Shown: positions 1-7,896 of the stretch, piece by piece
Layout of the letters: every line of letters starts with the position of its first letter
Position numbering within the stretch: position 1 is the stretch's first letter
Assembly (NCBI GenBank): GCA_964372035.1
Contig: CAYJPK010000010.1
Location: 1 to 42,397 of the forward strand
Length of the DNA: 42,397 nt
Reading direction: 5' to 3'
From: CAYJPK01 sp964372035
Lineage (GTDB): Bacteria; Desulfobacterota; Desulfovibrionia; Desulfovibrionales; Desulfovibrionaceae
The notes under the pieces: generated by a model
Told to the model about the DNA's origin: nothing
The model's input: only the letters and a program-made list of their open reading frames with translations
Databases searched by the model: none
Translations under genes and position numbers: made by a program

Positions 1-75
<75 letters not shown>

Positions 76-87
76 TCGTGAAACAGC

Positions 88-116
88 TTTTTAGCAGTTT
101 CTAGCCTAGCTGTCAA
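88..116 (-). promoter_or_regulatory. sigma-70 type promoter of tRNA-Gly
   Basis: On the minus strand there is a perfect -35 TTGACA (111-116), a 17-base spacer and a -10 TAAAAA (88-93). The predicted start is a few bases upstream of the tRNA 5' end. The remaining sequence up to base 216 is T-rich and I see no gene in it. Confidence 0.65.
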
Positions 117-216
117 GCGATTTTATTTCTTTTTTTTACTTTTTTATTTTTACAATTTCATCTTATTTCTTTTTTTTGTTGATATTGCTTGAGTTTAAAC
201 GTTTTTTTAATAAAAA

Positions 217-876
217 TTATTTTTTAAGTTGCCTATTGATTGACAGTAACATTCCGTCCTCATAGCCTTTATAATAAGCTTCATTGGCATAAAATTTAGG
301 CTTGCGTGCTTTACCAAGCTTTGCATTATTAAAATAATTATTTAAATATTTATCAATAACTTTATCTTTCACAAGCATCAAAGTATTTTCATGTTTTACA
401 TTTTCTTGTGACTGCTCTTCTTTATGTTTTTGTAAACGTAAAAAGATTGCTTGGCAAAAACCATTCCTATAATCTCCACTTGCTCGTCCAAGACCTTTAA
501 TTTTTTGCAAGTGATTAAAAATATAATTAAATGTTTCTAAGGATATTGATAAATCTGGTTCTACTCCAACAAACAGCAAGCTAATTTTTTGCGTGCGTCT
601 TTGAATAATCTGTATCCCAAATCCATTAATTATTGCAGAACACAAAATTTTTATCCACGTAGCAATTCTTTGGCTTTGCAAGTCTATTTCTGCACTTGAG
701 CATAAAAACTCATCTTCATTTTCTATTTGCGTATCGCTTAAGCTTAAATTATATTTTTCAAGAATTTTTCTTGCATTTATAACAGCACTTTCTGCTTCAG
801 CTTGCGAATGAGTGCTATCAGCTAAATTAAATAAGCGTTTAACAACTCTAATTGCTCGCTCTTGGCTTTCATTCAT
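217..876 (-). CDS. DUF2786 domain protein
   Basis: A 219-residue protein whose first 50 residues match the DUF2786 pattern: a helix with RVVKRLFNLADST, then an alanine-rich helix and EKYNLSLSD. The rest resembles the C-terminal part usually found with DUF2786 in phage-like and bacterial proteins. Its biochemical function is not known. The ATG at 876 lies one base after the stop of the branching-enzyme gene (TAA-C-ATG), with no good ribosome binding site, so translation is probably coupled to that gene. I see no signal peptide or membrane segment, so it is probably cytoplasmic. The domain call is fairly safe; any link to glycogen is only positional. Confidence 0.8.
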   Translation of the reverse strand: MNESQERAIRVVKRLFNLADSTHSQAEAESAVINARKILEKYNLSLSDTQIENEDEFLCSSAEIDLQSQRIATWIKILCSAIINGFGIQIIQRRTQKISLLFVGVEPDLSISLETFNYIFNHLQKIKGLGRASGDYRNGFCQAIFLRLQKHKEEQSQENVKHENTLMLVKDKVIDKYLNNYFNNAKLGKARKPKFYANEAYYKGYEDGMLLSINRQLKK

Positions 877-877
877 G

Positions 878-2872
878 TTAACTTCGCTCTAGAACAACAG
901 CACAAAGCGGTGGTAAATATAATTCTAATATATTAGAGTTGTCTGCATTATGCTTTGTGAAATGTTCTCTATTATTTGCAGTTAGGTTTCCATGCCCTGC
1001 AAAAATTTCTTCGTCACTACTTAAAATTTCAGTATATTTTCCAGCTGGGACATTGAGATTAAGCGAAGTTTGAGCTTTCATATCGTGCATATTTACTACA
1101 AATAATAAATTACCACGACTAAAAGCTAGGTATCTATCATCTTCATGGATTGCTCTAAACTCTGGCTGCTGTAAAAAAGCTTCAGGGTACTTATGTACTA
1201 AACCATTTACTAGTGCATCATCAAAACGCCCTAAGCCAGCATATTTTAAATGTTCAACGCTAGATAAGTGCCACTGCCTGTGCCCATATTCCTCGCCATC
1301 TATCCATTCAGGGTGTCCAAACTCATTACCCATAAAGTTTAAGTAGCCCTTATCAGCCGTGCAAAGTGTAAGCAGGCGCATAAGCTTAAACATAGCAAGC
1401 CCGCGTGACACTGACCACTTATCACTAAAGACTGACATATAGGTATACATATCATTGCCAATTAAACGCCAAATCATGGCATCATCACCGTTGATACATT
1501 GATCATGACACTCCATATAATTTATGGTGCGGTCATATGGTCTGTGATTAGTCATCTCATACCACATTTTACCCATAGTCTGATTACTATCTTCAATAAA
1601 TTTTGCCCAAAAATCTGGTATACCCATAGCAAAACGATAATCAAAGCCAAGCCCTGCATCTTCAATTTTGCTGGTTAAACCAGGAATACCACTAAATTCT
1701 TCTGCAATTGTAATAGCATCTGCTTTCATTTCATGAATTAGAGTATTAGCAATACTTAAGTATAATACACCATTTTCATCAAGACGCTCATTGCCATATT
1801 TATCATAAAAGCAAGCATTCACTTCATTAAAATCATCATTTTTACCGTGATCTTTATAAACAATATTTCCAACAGCATCAAAACGAAATCCATCAACATG
1901 AAATTCTTCAAGCCAATAGCGACAATTTGACAGTAAAAAGCGTCTTGTCATATCTAAATCAAAATTAAAGGAACGTGTTCCCCACTGATTTTCATTTTCA
2001 TTGAAAAAATAATCGCTTGTATCGTATTTTGAAATTCCCTGCTCAACATTTGAAGGGCTATGGCTATGTGCTATATCTAAAATAACCATAATTCCAAGTT
2101 CATGTGCTTTGTCAACAAGTTCTTTAAAATCTTCAGCTGTTCCAAAGCGTGAGCTAACAGCAAAATAATTGCTAATTTGATAGCCAAACGAAATATAAAG
2201 TAAATGCTCTAAAATACCCATGAGCTGAACAGCATTATATCCGCTTTTCTTTATACGTGGCAAGACTTCTTCTGTAAAATGCTTAAATGTTCCAACACTA
2301 TCAGCAGTGCGGTCATTATAATTTTGTGCAATTCCAACATGTGCTTCATAAATCATCGGAAATTCATATGCTACACGCTTATCATCATGCTTAAACTCAT
2401 AAACGGTATCTGGATCATAAACCCTTGCACACCACTGTTCTTTAACAAATTTATCTTGCTCTACCCACTTTGAAAAAGCTGGTATTCTACGTTGTGTCTC
2501 AAATGAATCTGCAGTACCTATGCAAAGCTCAATATAAGTTCCATGCAACAATTCTGAACAAGGAACTATTAATTCCCACCAACCATCTAAGGAAATCTTC
2601 TTAAATTTAAAATTATCACGACGTAAAAAAGCATTACGGCTAGTAGTTAGCCAAACACCTGTTACTTTAGGCATATATTCACGCAAGCACCAATCTTTAC
2701 CATTATTGATTTTATGCATTCCTAGATGCAAATGTAAATCAGCATAATTTTTTAGACTGGAAAAATCTTTTCTAATACGTTTAAGCTCGTTATTAACTAA
2801 ATTAATTCGCTTATGAAAAAAGTTGTGATAATTTGATAACTCTTTATCTTGAAGTGGATTTTGCGCAAGCAT
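878..2872 (-). CDS. 1,4-alpha-glucan branching enzyme-like GH13_8 protein
   Basis: Alpha-amylase superfamily enzyme of the eukaryote-type branching enzyme group, expected to form alpha-1,6 branches in a glycogen-like glucan. An N-terminal CBM48-like part (about residues 40-170) is followed by the barrel beginning at YEAHVGIA. The catalytic residues are all visible: the nucleophile Asp in GFRFDAVG (about 332), the acid/base Glu in TIAEEFSG (about 391), and the third Asp in ECHDQ (about 457). The stretch NFMGNEFGHPEWID is also typical of GH13_8. I prefer the ATG at 2872 because GAGGG lies seven bases upstream; the in-frame ATG at 2878 is too close to it. No glycogen synthase, phosphorylase or ADP-glucose enzyme is in the window. 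The length of 664 residues is normal for the family. Confidence 0.9.
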   Translation of the reverse strand: MLAQNPLQDKELSNYHNFFHKRINLVNNELKRIRKDFSSLKNYADLHLHLGMHKINNGKDWCLREYMPKVTGVWLTTSRNAFLRRDNFKFKKISLDGWWELIVPCSELLHGTYIELCIGTADSFETQRRIPAFSKWVEQDKFVKEQWCARVYDPDTVYEFKHDDKRVAYEFPMIYEAHVGIAQNYNDRTADSVGTFKHFTEEVLPRIKKSGYNAVQLMGILEHLLYISFGYQISNYFAVSSRFGTAEDFKELVDKAHELGIMVILDIAHSHSPSNVEQGISKYDTSDYFFNENENQWGTRSFNFDLDMTRRFLLSNCRYWLEEFHVDGFRFDAVGNIVYKDHGKNDDFNEVNACFYDKYGNERLDENGVLYLSIANTLIHEMKADAITIAEEFSGIPGLTSKIEDAGLGFDYRFAMGIPDFWAKFIEDSNQTMGKMWYEMTNHRPYDRTINYMECHDQCINGDDAMIWRLIGNDMYTYMSVFSDKWSVSRGLAMFKLMRLLTLCTADKGYLNFMGNEFGHPEWIDGEEYGHRQWHLSSVEHLKYAGLGRFDDALVNGLVHKYPEAFLQQPEFRAIHEDDRYLAFSRGNLLFVVNMHDMKAQTSLNLNVPAGKYTEILSSDEEIFAGHGNLTANNREHFTKHNADNSNILELYLPPLCAVVLERS

Positions 2873-2958
2873 ATTCATTCCCTCTGCTAGATTATTTAAA
2901 CAAAAAGGCTAAAGATACATATTTATTGAAAAGGCAAAAGTTACAGGATTTTGAGGTA

Positions 2959-3687
2959 TTATGATTCTATAGGAAATAGTTGGCGATGGATAATTTTACC
3001 CGTACTATCTAGAACCTCTACCATGAGTGAGGCGTTTGTCATGTTACCAATGCTATTAGGAATTGTTACAGCACTAACAATTTTTTTCATCTTAACAATT
3101 TTATAGTCACTATTAGACAAGTCAAGCGGGCTTCTTTGACCTTGGGAGCTTAAAACATATAAAACAACACCTCCGCTAATTTGCGACTGCGTTGCATTAT
3201 GCAAGTCAATACTTAAACGTAATTTTTTGCCTTCAATTAAACGAGCTGAAACATTTTCTAAGCTAACAATTCCACTATCGACCGGCAAGTATTCTTCTAA
3301 AGCCTTTTCCTCTTTCGGTGCTTCAACCTCATCTGAATTAACAGGCTCTGAGCTTTGGCTTTCATGTGCAATAAGCGCATCATCTTCTTTCTTATTAATC
3401 GTTGCCTTAAGTGCTTCTATTTCAGATTGTCGAATAGCTTCTAAATTGCTTAACTTCTCTATTTCAGCTTCATATTTAACAGCTTGTTCGACTTTTAGCT
3501 TATTATCATATTCTAAAGCTAGATTTTTTTCATATAAAAGATAAGATCCGTAAATTAATCCACCACAAACTACTGGTAAAAAAAATGTCATGAAAATAAA
3601 AAATCGCACAGTTGAACGACGAACTCTGTAACGACGAGTTGCACCGTCATCATCCATCAAAATCAAACTAAGCTTTACATTTTTCAT
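2959..3687 (-). CDS. single-pass membrane protein with periplasmic coiled coil
   Basis: I do not recognise a named family. The protein has a short basic cytoplasmic start, one membrane helix (FFIFMTFFLPVVCGGLIYG), then a charged heptad-like coiled coil (about residues 45-105). An acidic linker follows, then a C-terminal beta-rich domain of about 110 residues. The start at 3687 is chosen because ATG overlaps the stop of the L,D-transpeptidase gene as ATGA and has GGAG upstream. The upstream in-frame start would add 12 residues that lie wholly inside the neighbouring gene. Coupling to the transpeptidase suggests a role at the cell wall or in anchoring it, but this is inference. Confidence 0.8.
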   Translation of the reverse strand: MKNVKLSLILMDDDGATRRYRVRRSTVRFFIFMTFFLPVVCGGLIYGSYLLYEKNLALEYDNKLKVEQAVKYEAEIEKLSNLEAIRQSEIEALKATINKKEDDALIAHESQSSEPVNSDEVEAPKEEKALEEYLPVDSGIVSLENVSARLIEGKKLRLSIDLHNATQSQISGGVVLYVLSSQGQRSPLDLSNSDYKIVKMKKIVSAVTIPNSIGNMTNASLMVEVLDSTGKIIHRQLFPIES

Positions 3688-4955
3688 TTTAATGGGCTCC
3701 ACATATCTTTTGCAATTACCCAAGAATCACCCTTAGGTTGCAAAATTAAAGTCTTAACACCCTTATCTTTAAAGCCTGTACTATCAACATATGACTGTGT
3801 CATGTCAACCTTAACACCGTCTTGGTCAGCAGTAATTCTAAAGCCAGTCAAGTCTACTTTTTTCGGCTTTGCTCTCTTCCATAAAGACTTTTTGCTAGCA
3901 CTAATATTTTTTACGCCCCTAATCTTGCCTTGTTCTGCATCGCTAGCATAACACGCCATATATTTTTCAATATCAGCCTTTAGCCAGTGCTTTTTCCAAT
4001 TTTCAATAAAGTTAGTCACGCTCGGTGTAACTGTCTGTAAATATGAACTTTCAAGCCCAACATCTTTTGGAATCCATTCCATGCCAACAATGCGAAGCTC
4101 GCCCTCGTCATCAGCCTGCCAATAAAGCCTTCGAACGCCTTCAGTCGTTAAGTTTGGAGCCTTATAGTACTGGTCAAACCAAGTTACCCAGTAACCTGGA
4201 CCTTGCATAACATAAACATCACGATATATAATATGTATCCAGTTAAACCTTGCAAAAAGTCTTTCTTTTTGAGCTTTAAAGGCATTGAAAGATTCTTGTT
4301 GAGCCTTTGAATACAAGTTAGCATCATAAAAATCAAACATTTTTTTAGAGCGAGATGCCCACGCTAAGTTCCAATCTTTTGTTTTATCTTCCAAAAGTTT
4401 AGCGATTTTTCTGTCTGCATCAGAACTTTTATCAGCATCTGTTGCATACTGCTCTGCAACAACAACAGGTAAGCCAAGGCTTAGTTCAGGCCCTAGTTTT
4501 GCAATATCTTCTAAATCAACAGCAATACAGCCTCTGGTTTCAAGCGGTGTAATTGGTTCACCACGACTATGAATCCAGATGCCATGACCTGTTTTTTCTC
4601 GAAGTCTATCAATAGGATTGGGATAATTTAAGGTGTAAGCAATTCCGCCATATTCAGCAAAATCAAGACCTTGTGAAATTTTGCGTGTAACAAAATAAAT
4701 GCCCTCAGGTGTTTTTAAATCACCCTCCAAAACTTTGTCACCAGTCACTTGTCCTGTGGTACAAGTGTATTTATCAATTACTTGCATTGGGCTTTGTCTG
4801 CCAATGACAAATAACTCTTGGCTTGATTTATTAACACTAACCAAGCGAGCAGGAGCTTGTGGCATATCTTTAAGCGCAGTAACCCAAGGTTCTGCTATAA
4901 CCGTAAACGGAATGCACAAACTAAAAAACAAAGCAGCAATTAGACGTAAGCTCAC
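3684..4955 (-). CDS. L,D-transpeptidase (YkuD) with C-terminal Cds6/NTF2-like domain
   Basis: Periplasmic peptidoglycan-modifying enzyme that cross-links stem peptides or attaches proteins. A signal peptide (residues 1-21, ending VIAEP) leads into a YkuD catalytic domain with His124 and His129 in HGIWIHSRG and the nucleophile Cys143 in ETRGCIAV. Residues about 305-420 form an NTF2-like fold of the Cds6 type, often found in delta-type proteobacterial transpeptidases and thought to position substrates. The start codon is GTG at 4955, preceded by GAGAT, 18 bases after the pyrE stop. It sits between pyrE and a coiled-coil membrane protein in one operon. The catalytic call is firm; substrate choice is unknown. 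Confidence 0.93.
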   Translation of the reverse strand: MSLRLIAALFFSLCIPFTVIAEPWVTALKDMPQAPARLVSVNKSSQELFVIGRQSPMQVIDKYTCTTGQVTGDKVLEGDLKTPEGIYFVTRKISQGLDFAEYGGIAYTLNYPNPIDRLREKTGHGIWIHSRGEPITPLETRGCIAVDLEDIAKLGPELSLGLPVVVAEQYATDADKSSDADRKIAKLLEDKTKDWNLAWASRSKKMFDFYDANLYSKAQQESFNAFKAQKERLFARFNWIHIIYRDVYVMQGPGYWVTWFDQYYKAPNLTTEGVRRLYWQADDEGELRIVGMEWIPKDVGLESSYLQTVTPSVTNFIENWKKHWLKADIEKYMACYASDAEQGKIRGVKNISASKKSLWKRAKPKKVDLTGFRITADQDGVKVDMTQSYVDSTGFKDKGVKTLILQPKGDSWVIAKDMWSPLK

Positions 4956-4973
4956 AGGAAATCTCGAAAATGT

Positions 4974-5537
4974 TTATTGTTTTGCTAAACTTACTAATTC
5001 TTCACGAGTATAAAGGCTATAAAGCTTGTATCCAGCCTCTGTAATTGCCTCTTTGCCGCCTTCACCTCTATCAAGCACGGTGCAAACAGCAACAACGTCA
5101 AGGCCCGCATCTTTTGCACGTTCACACGCTTTAAGTAAAGAACCACCTGTAGTTACAACATCTTCAACAACAACAACCTTATCGCCTTTGTTGAAATTGC
5201 CAAGACCTTCAACATACTGCGCAGTGCCATGACCTTTTGCTTCTTTACGAACTAAAAAGCCGTGAAGTGGTTTCTTTCTTTCATGTGAAATTACAGTAAC
5301 AGCAGTTGTAAGCGGATCAGCACCAAGGCTCATTCCACCAACACCAACAACCTTAAGGTCTGCAATTAAATCATTAAATAGGTTACCAATTAGCCATGAA
5401 CCTTCAGCATTTAAAGCTGTTACTCGGCAATCAAAGTAATAATCACTTTTGCGTCCTGATGCTAAAGTAAAATCGCCTTCACGGTAGGATAATTTATATA
5501 AAACCTCTGCCAATCTTTTTTTCATTTCACTATGCAT
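4974..5537 (-). CDS. pyrE: orotate phosphoribosyltransferase
   Basis: Converts orotate and PRPP to orotidine 5'-phosphate in UMP synthesis; cytoplasmic. At 187 residues it has the usual length. The PRPP-binding signature VVVVEDVVTTGGS lies at residues 121-133. The N-terminal FTLASGRKSDYYFDCR stretch and the flexible-loop lysines with KGHG (101-104) are those of OPRT. The start at 5537 has AAGGTG eight bases upstream. It is the first gene of a three-gene run with the L,D-transpeptidase and the coiled-coil protein, and has its own promoter overlapping the purB terminator. Confidence 0.96.
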   Translation of the reverse strand: MHSEMKKRLAEVLYKLSYREGDFTLASGRKSDYYFDCRVTALNAEGSWLIGNLFNDLIADLKVVGVGGMSLGADPLTTAVTVISHERKKPLHGFLVRKEAKGHGTAQYVEGLGNFNKGDKVVVVEDVVTTGGSLLKACERAKDAGLDVVAVCTVLDRGEGGKEAITEAGYKLYSLYTREELVSLAKQ

Positions 5538-5574
5538 GGTATTTTCACCTTAATAAGATTAATTTTCTAGAAAT

Positions 5575-5603
5575 AGTCTAAACATAAAAAATATATAGGT
5601 CAA
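5575..5603 (-). promoter_or_regulatory. promoter of pyrE
   Basis: On the minus strand, TTGACC (5598-5603), a 17-base spacer and TAGACT (5575-5580) lie about 40 bases before the pyrE start. The -35 hexamer is part of the descending arm of the purB terminator hairpin and the spacer includes its T-run, so the two signals share DNA. Confidence 0.6.
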
Positions 5604-5636
5604 GTAAAATGGATAAATTTTTACATGACCTATATA
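5585..5636 (-). terminator. rho-independent terminator of purB
   Basis: A perfect 10-bp outer stem (ATATAGGTCA with TGACCTATAT) with an inner GTAAAA/TTTTTAC pairing is followed on the minus strand by ATTTTTT. It lies directly after the purB stop. Confidence 0.8.
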
Positions 5637-5648
5637 AAATTATTTAAA

Positions 5649-6953
5649 TTATCTTCCGCTAGCTGAAAAAACACGCTCTAAAATTAATTCTTCATGTTGC
5701 AAGTAGTAATTATGGTCAAAAATTTCTTCGAGCTCAGCAGAGTTCAAGTATTTTGCAATTTCAGCATCAGAACAAATTAAGTCCTTAAAGGCCTCACGCT
5801 TATCCCAGCTTTGCATTGCATTTTTTTGCACCATTACATAAGCTTCTTGTCGTGCAACGCCCTTATTAATTAAGTTAGTTAATACACGTTGTGAAAAATA
5901 AAGTCCAAATGAAGCGTCTAAGTTTCTGCGAACATTATCTGGTAAAACACGTAGATTATTTAAAACATTGCTTAAACGATTTAAAATATAATCCATTAAA
6001 ATTGTTGAATCTGGCATAACTACACGCTCAACAGAGGAGTGGCTAATATCACGTTCATGCCATAATGCTTGGTTTTCAAGGTTAGCAATTGAATTTGTGC
6101 GAATAAGTCGTGCAAGACCTGTCATATTTTCAGCAGAAATAGGGTTTTTCTTATGCGGCATAGCTGAAGAACCTTTTTGACCTTTTGAAAAGCCTTCTTC
6201 TACTTCACGAACTTCAGTACGTTGCAAGTGTCTAAGTTCAACGCATAAACGCTCAATGCTACCAGCTGCAACTGCAAGCGCACTAAAGTAATGTGCATAC
6301 CTATCACGAGGGATAACTTGTGTAGAAATGGTTTCAGCTTTTAGACCTAAATGTTCACATGCTAAAGCTTCTAATTCTGGTGATAAAAACGCATAAGTTC
6401 CAACAGCACCAGATAATTTTCCATATCTTATGTTTTCTAAAGCATCTACAAATCTTTCTTTATCACGCTTAATTTCAGCGTAAAAAGTTGCAAATTTTAA
6501 TGCAAAACTTGTCGGTTCAGCATGAATACCATGTGTACGCCCAATGCATAAAAGTGAACGATTATTTAAAGTAATATTTTTTAAGGCTTCTAATAATTTG
6601 TCGAAACCTTGTAAAATAATCTTACCTGCTTGAACAAGCAAAAGAGCATTTGCAGTATCAACAATATCAGAAGAAGTACAACCAAGGTGTATGTATCTGG
6701 CTGCTGGACCAACTTTTTCTTCAAGCATGGTTAAAAAAGCAATTACATCATGCTTTGTTTGCTCTTCAATTTCAAGGGCACGCTTTACATCAATCGCTGA
6801 TTTTTCAGTAATGTCTTTTAAGCTCTCGCTGTCTATACGTCCAAGCTTATGCCATGCATGACACACCGCAATTTCAACATCTAACCACGCTTGATAACGA
6901 TTTTCTAAAGTCCAAATACTTGCCATTTCTTGGCGTGAATAACGCTCGATCAT
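5649..6953 (-). CDS. purB: adenylosuccinate lyase
   Basis: Cleaves SAICAR to AICAR and adenylosuccinate to AMP, two steps of purine synthesis. The fumarase/aspartase superfamily signature GSSAMPHKKNP is at residues 261-271, carrying the catalytic serine. His141 in GRTHG is the conserved active-site histidine, and GCTSSDIVDT (91-100) binds substrate. At 434 residues it is normal for the short bacterial form. AGGAG lies seven bases before the ATG at 6953. The gene follows the FmdB-type gene by 15 bases and is in the same transcript. Confidence 0.97.
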   Translation of the reverse strand: MIERYSRQEMASIWTLENRYQAWLDVEIAVCHAWHKLGRIDSESLKDITEKSAIDVKRALEIEEQTKHDVIAFLTMLEEKVGPAARYIHLGCTSSDIVDTANALLLVQAGKIILQGFDKLLEALKNITLNNRSLLCIGRTHGIHAEPTSFALKFATFYAEIKRDKERFVDALENIRYGKLSGAVGTYAFLSPELEALACEHLGLKAETISTQVIPRDRYAHYFSALAVAAGSIERLCVELRHLQRTEVREVEEGFSKGQKGSSAMPHKKNPISAENMTGLARLIRTNSIANLENQALWHERDISHSSVERVVMPDSTILMDYILNRLSNVLNNLRVLPDNVRRNLDASFGLYFSQRVLTNLINKGVARQEAYVMVQKNAMQSWDKREAFKDLICSDAEIAKYLNSAELEEIFDHNYYLQHEELILERVFSASGR

Positions 6954-6968
6954 GATTTTCTCCTATGT

Positions 6969-7340
6969 TTATTCTGCGCTTGTTGTGCTAGTTGAGCCTG
7001 TCGAGCTGGCACTTGAGCTTTCTGTTTTTGTGACTGCCGCTGAATTATTTGTAGTCGAACCACTTGCACTCGAATCTGTTTGAGCTGAAGAGCTATCAGA
7101 GCTAGAACTTTGCTCGTTAGCTGAGTTATTAGTCGTAGGCGTTGTACTTGATGCGGACGATTTGCCATATTCTGTTACATACCAGCCAGATCCTTTTAAA
7201 ACAAAACTCGTATTAGAAACAAAACGCTCACCAATTTCACCACACTTAGGGCATTTTTGATTTGCTGAATCATCAAAGTTTCTAACTAACTCTTCAAAAA
7301 CATTATTACATTTAGTGCATTGATATTCATATATCGGCAT
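6969..7340 (-). CDS. FmdB-family zinc ribbon protein with Ser/Thr/Ala tail
   Basis: Small putative regulatory protein of the FmdB/CxxC group. It begins MPIYEYQC with a zinc ribbon formed by Cys8, Cys11, Cys30 and Cys33. It then has a short FVLKGSGWY segment typical of the family, followed by about 65 residues rich in Ser, Thr, Ala and Asn that look disordered. The start at 7340 is chosen because GGAG is nine bases upstream; the longer in-frame start has no such signal and lacks the family's MPIYEY start. It is co-transcribed with purB. The function of FmdB proteins is poorly known. The total length of 123 residues is within the family range, the extra being the low-complexity tail. Confidence 0.88.
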   Translation of the reverse strand: MPIYEYQCTKCNNVFEELVRNFDDSANQKCPKCGEIGERFVSNTSFVLKGSGWYVTEYGKSSASSTTPTTNNSANEQSSSSDSSSAQTDSSASGSTTNNSAAVTKTESSSASSTGSTSTTSAE

Positions 7341-7364
7341 GTAAAAAAACTCCAATAAAACATT

Positions 7365-7393
7365 AAAATAAATATTCTAATAAAATTTGACAA
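7365..7393 (-). promoter_or_regulatory. promoter of the fmdB-like gene and purB
   Basis: Minus-strand TTGTCA (7388-7393), a 17-base spacer and TATTTT (7365-7370), with the gene start 25 bases further on. Confidence 0.55.
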
Positions 7394-7431
7394 TAAAAAG
7401 ACAACACAAAGAGCGGCCACTATGGACCGCT
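7391..7431 (-). terminator. probable terminator of the 35-residue protein gene
   Basis: On the minus strand AGCGG pairs with CCGCT around a short loop (7412-7431). A T-rich stretch with a run of five T follows (around 7395-7400). The T-run is not immediately adjacent to the stem, so this is a moderate call. Confidence 0.5.
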
Positions 7432-7482
7432 AATATATTTTCTAAAAATGTCAAAGCCAAACAAGAAAAAGAAATAAATATA

Positions 7483-7590
7483 CTAAGCTTTTGCAGCTTT
7501 AGCTTCTTTGATTCTTTCTTTAAGTCTTTCTTCGCGGCGTTTGCGACGACGATCAAGTTCTTTCTTGCGTTCAATTTTCTTCTGAGCCAT
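7483..7590 (-). CDS. 35-residue highly charged small protein
   Basis: A real gene too short for most gene callers. It begins MAQKKIERKKELDRRRKRR and ends AKAAKA. About half of the residues are Lys or Arg, with Glu spaced to form one long amphipathic helix. A good ribosome binding site, GGAG, lies six bases before ATG at 7590. A strong promoter lies upstream and a hairpin downstream, so it is a stand-alone unit. I do not know the family. The composition recalls small ribosome- or nucleic-acid-associated proteins, but no function can be assigned. The overlapping 72-residue frame is a shadow of this gene. Confidence 0.8.
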   Translation of the reverse strand: MAQKKIERKKELDRRRKRREERLKERIKEAKAAKA

Positions 7591-7618
7591 ATCAATCTCC
7601 TATATCAAATATCTCTTG

Positions 7619-7647
7619 AGTATAGCTAACTACTTTCCATTTGTCTA
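7619..7647 (-). promoter_or_regulatory. strong promoter of the 35-residue protein gene
   Basis: Minus-strand TAGACA (7642-7647), exactly 17 bases, then TATACT (7619-7624). Each hexamer has five of six consensus bases. The rest of the 7591-7896 gap holds this promoter and the degP promoter, plus AT-rich sequence with no further gene. Confidence 0.7.
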
Positions 7648-7834
7648 CTAAAAAATACACATATGGCTTTAATGTTTAAGGCATACTTTATTTTTAATGA
7701 TAATAATTTAGATAAAGCACAAGGATATTAGCAGTATAGTATAAAAATTTTTACACATAATTTTTTTTTATGGCTAATTACACAAAATTATTAAAAAAAC
7801 ACCGTTGTTTAAAAATTTTTACCAATTATAAGTA

Positions 7835-7862
7835 TTTACATAAAAAAAAATGATGCTATCTT
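7835..7862 (+). promoter_or_regulatory. candidate promoter of degP
   Basis: TTTACA (7835-7840), a 16-base spacer with an A-run, and TATCTT (7857-7862), 34 bases before the start codon. The match is moderate. Confidence 0.45.
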
Positions 7863-7896
7863 TGTAGCACTAGTAATAAATAAAAGGAGAGCCTGT

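Noticed and set aside
6950..7168. 72-residue Gln/Arg-rich frame
   Set aside because: It is an out-of-frame reading of the low-complexity tail of the FmdB-like gene.
7377..7595. 72-residue minus-strand frame
   Set aside because: It is a shifted frame over the 35-residue gene, which has the ribosome binding site in frame; the longer frame runs through the terminator.
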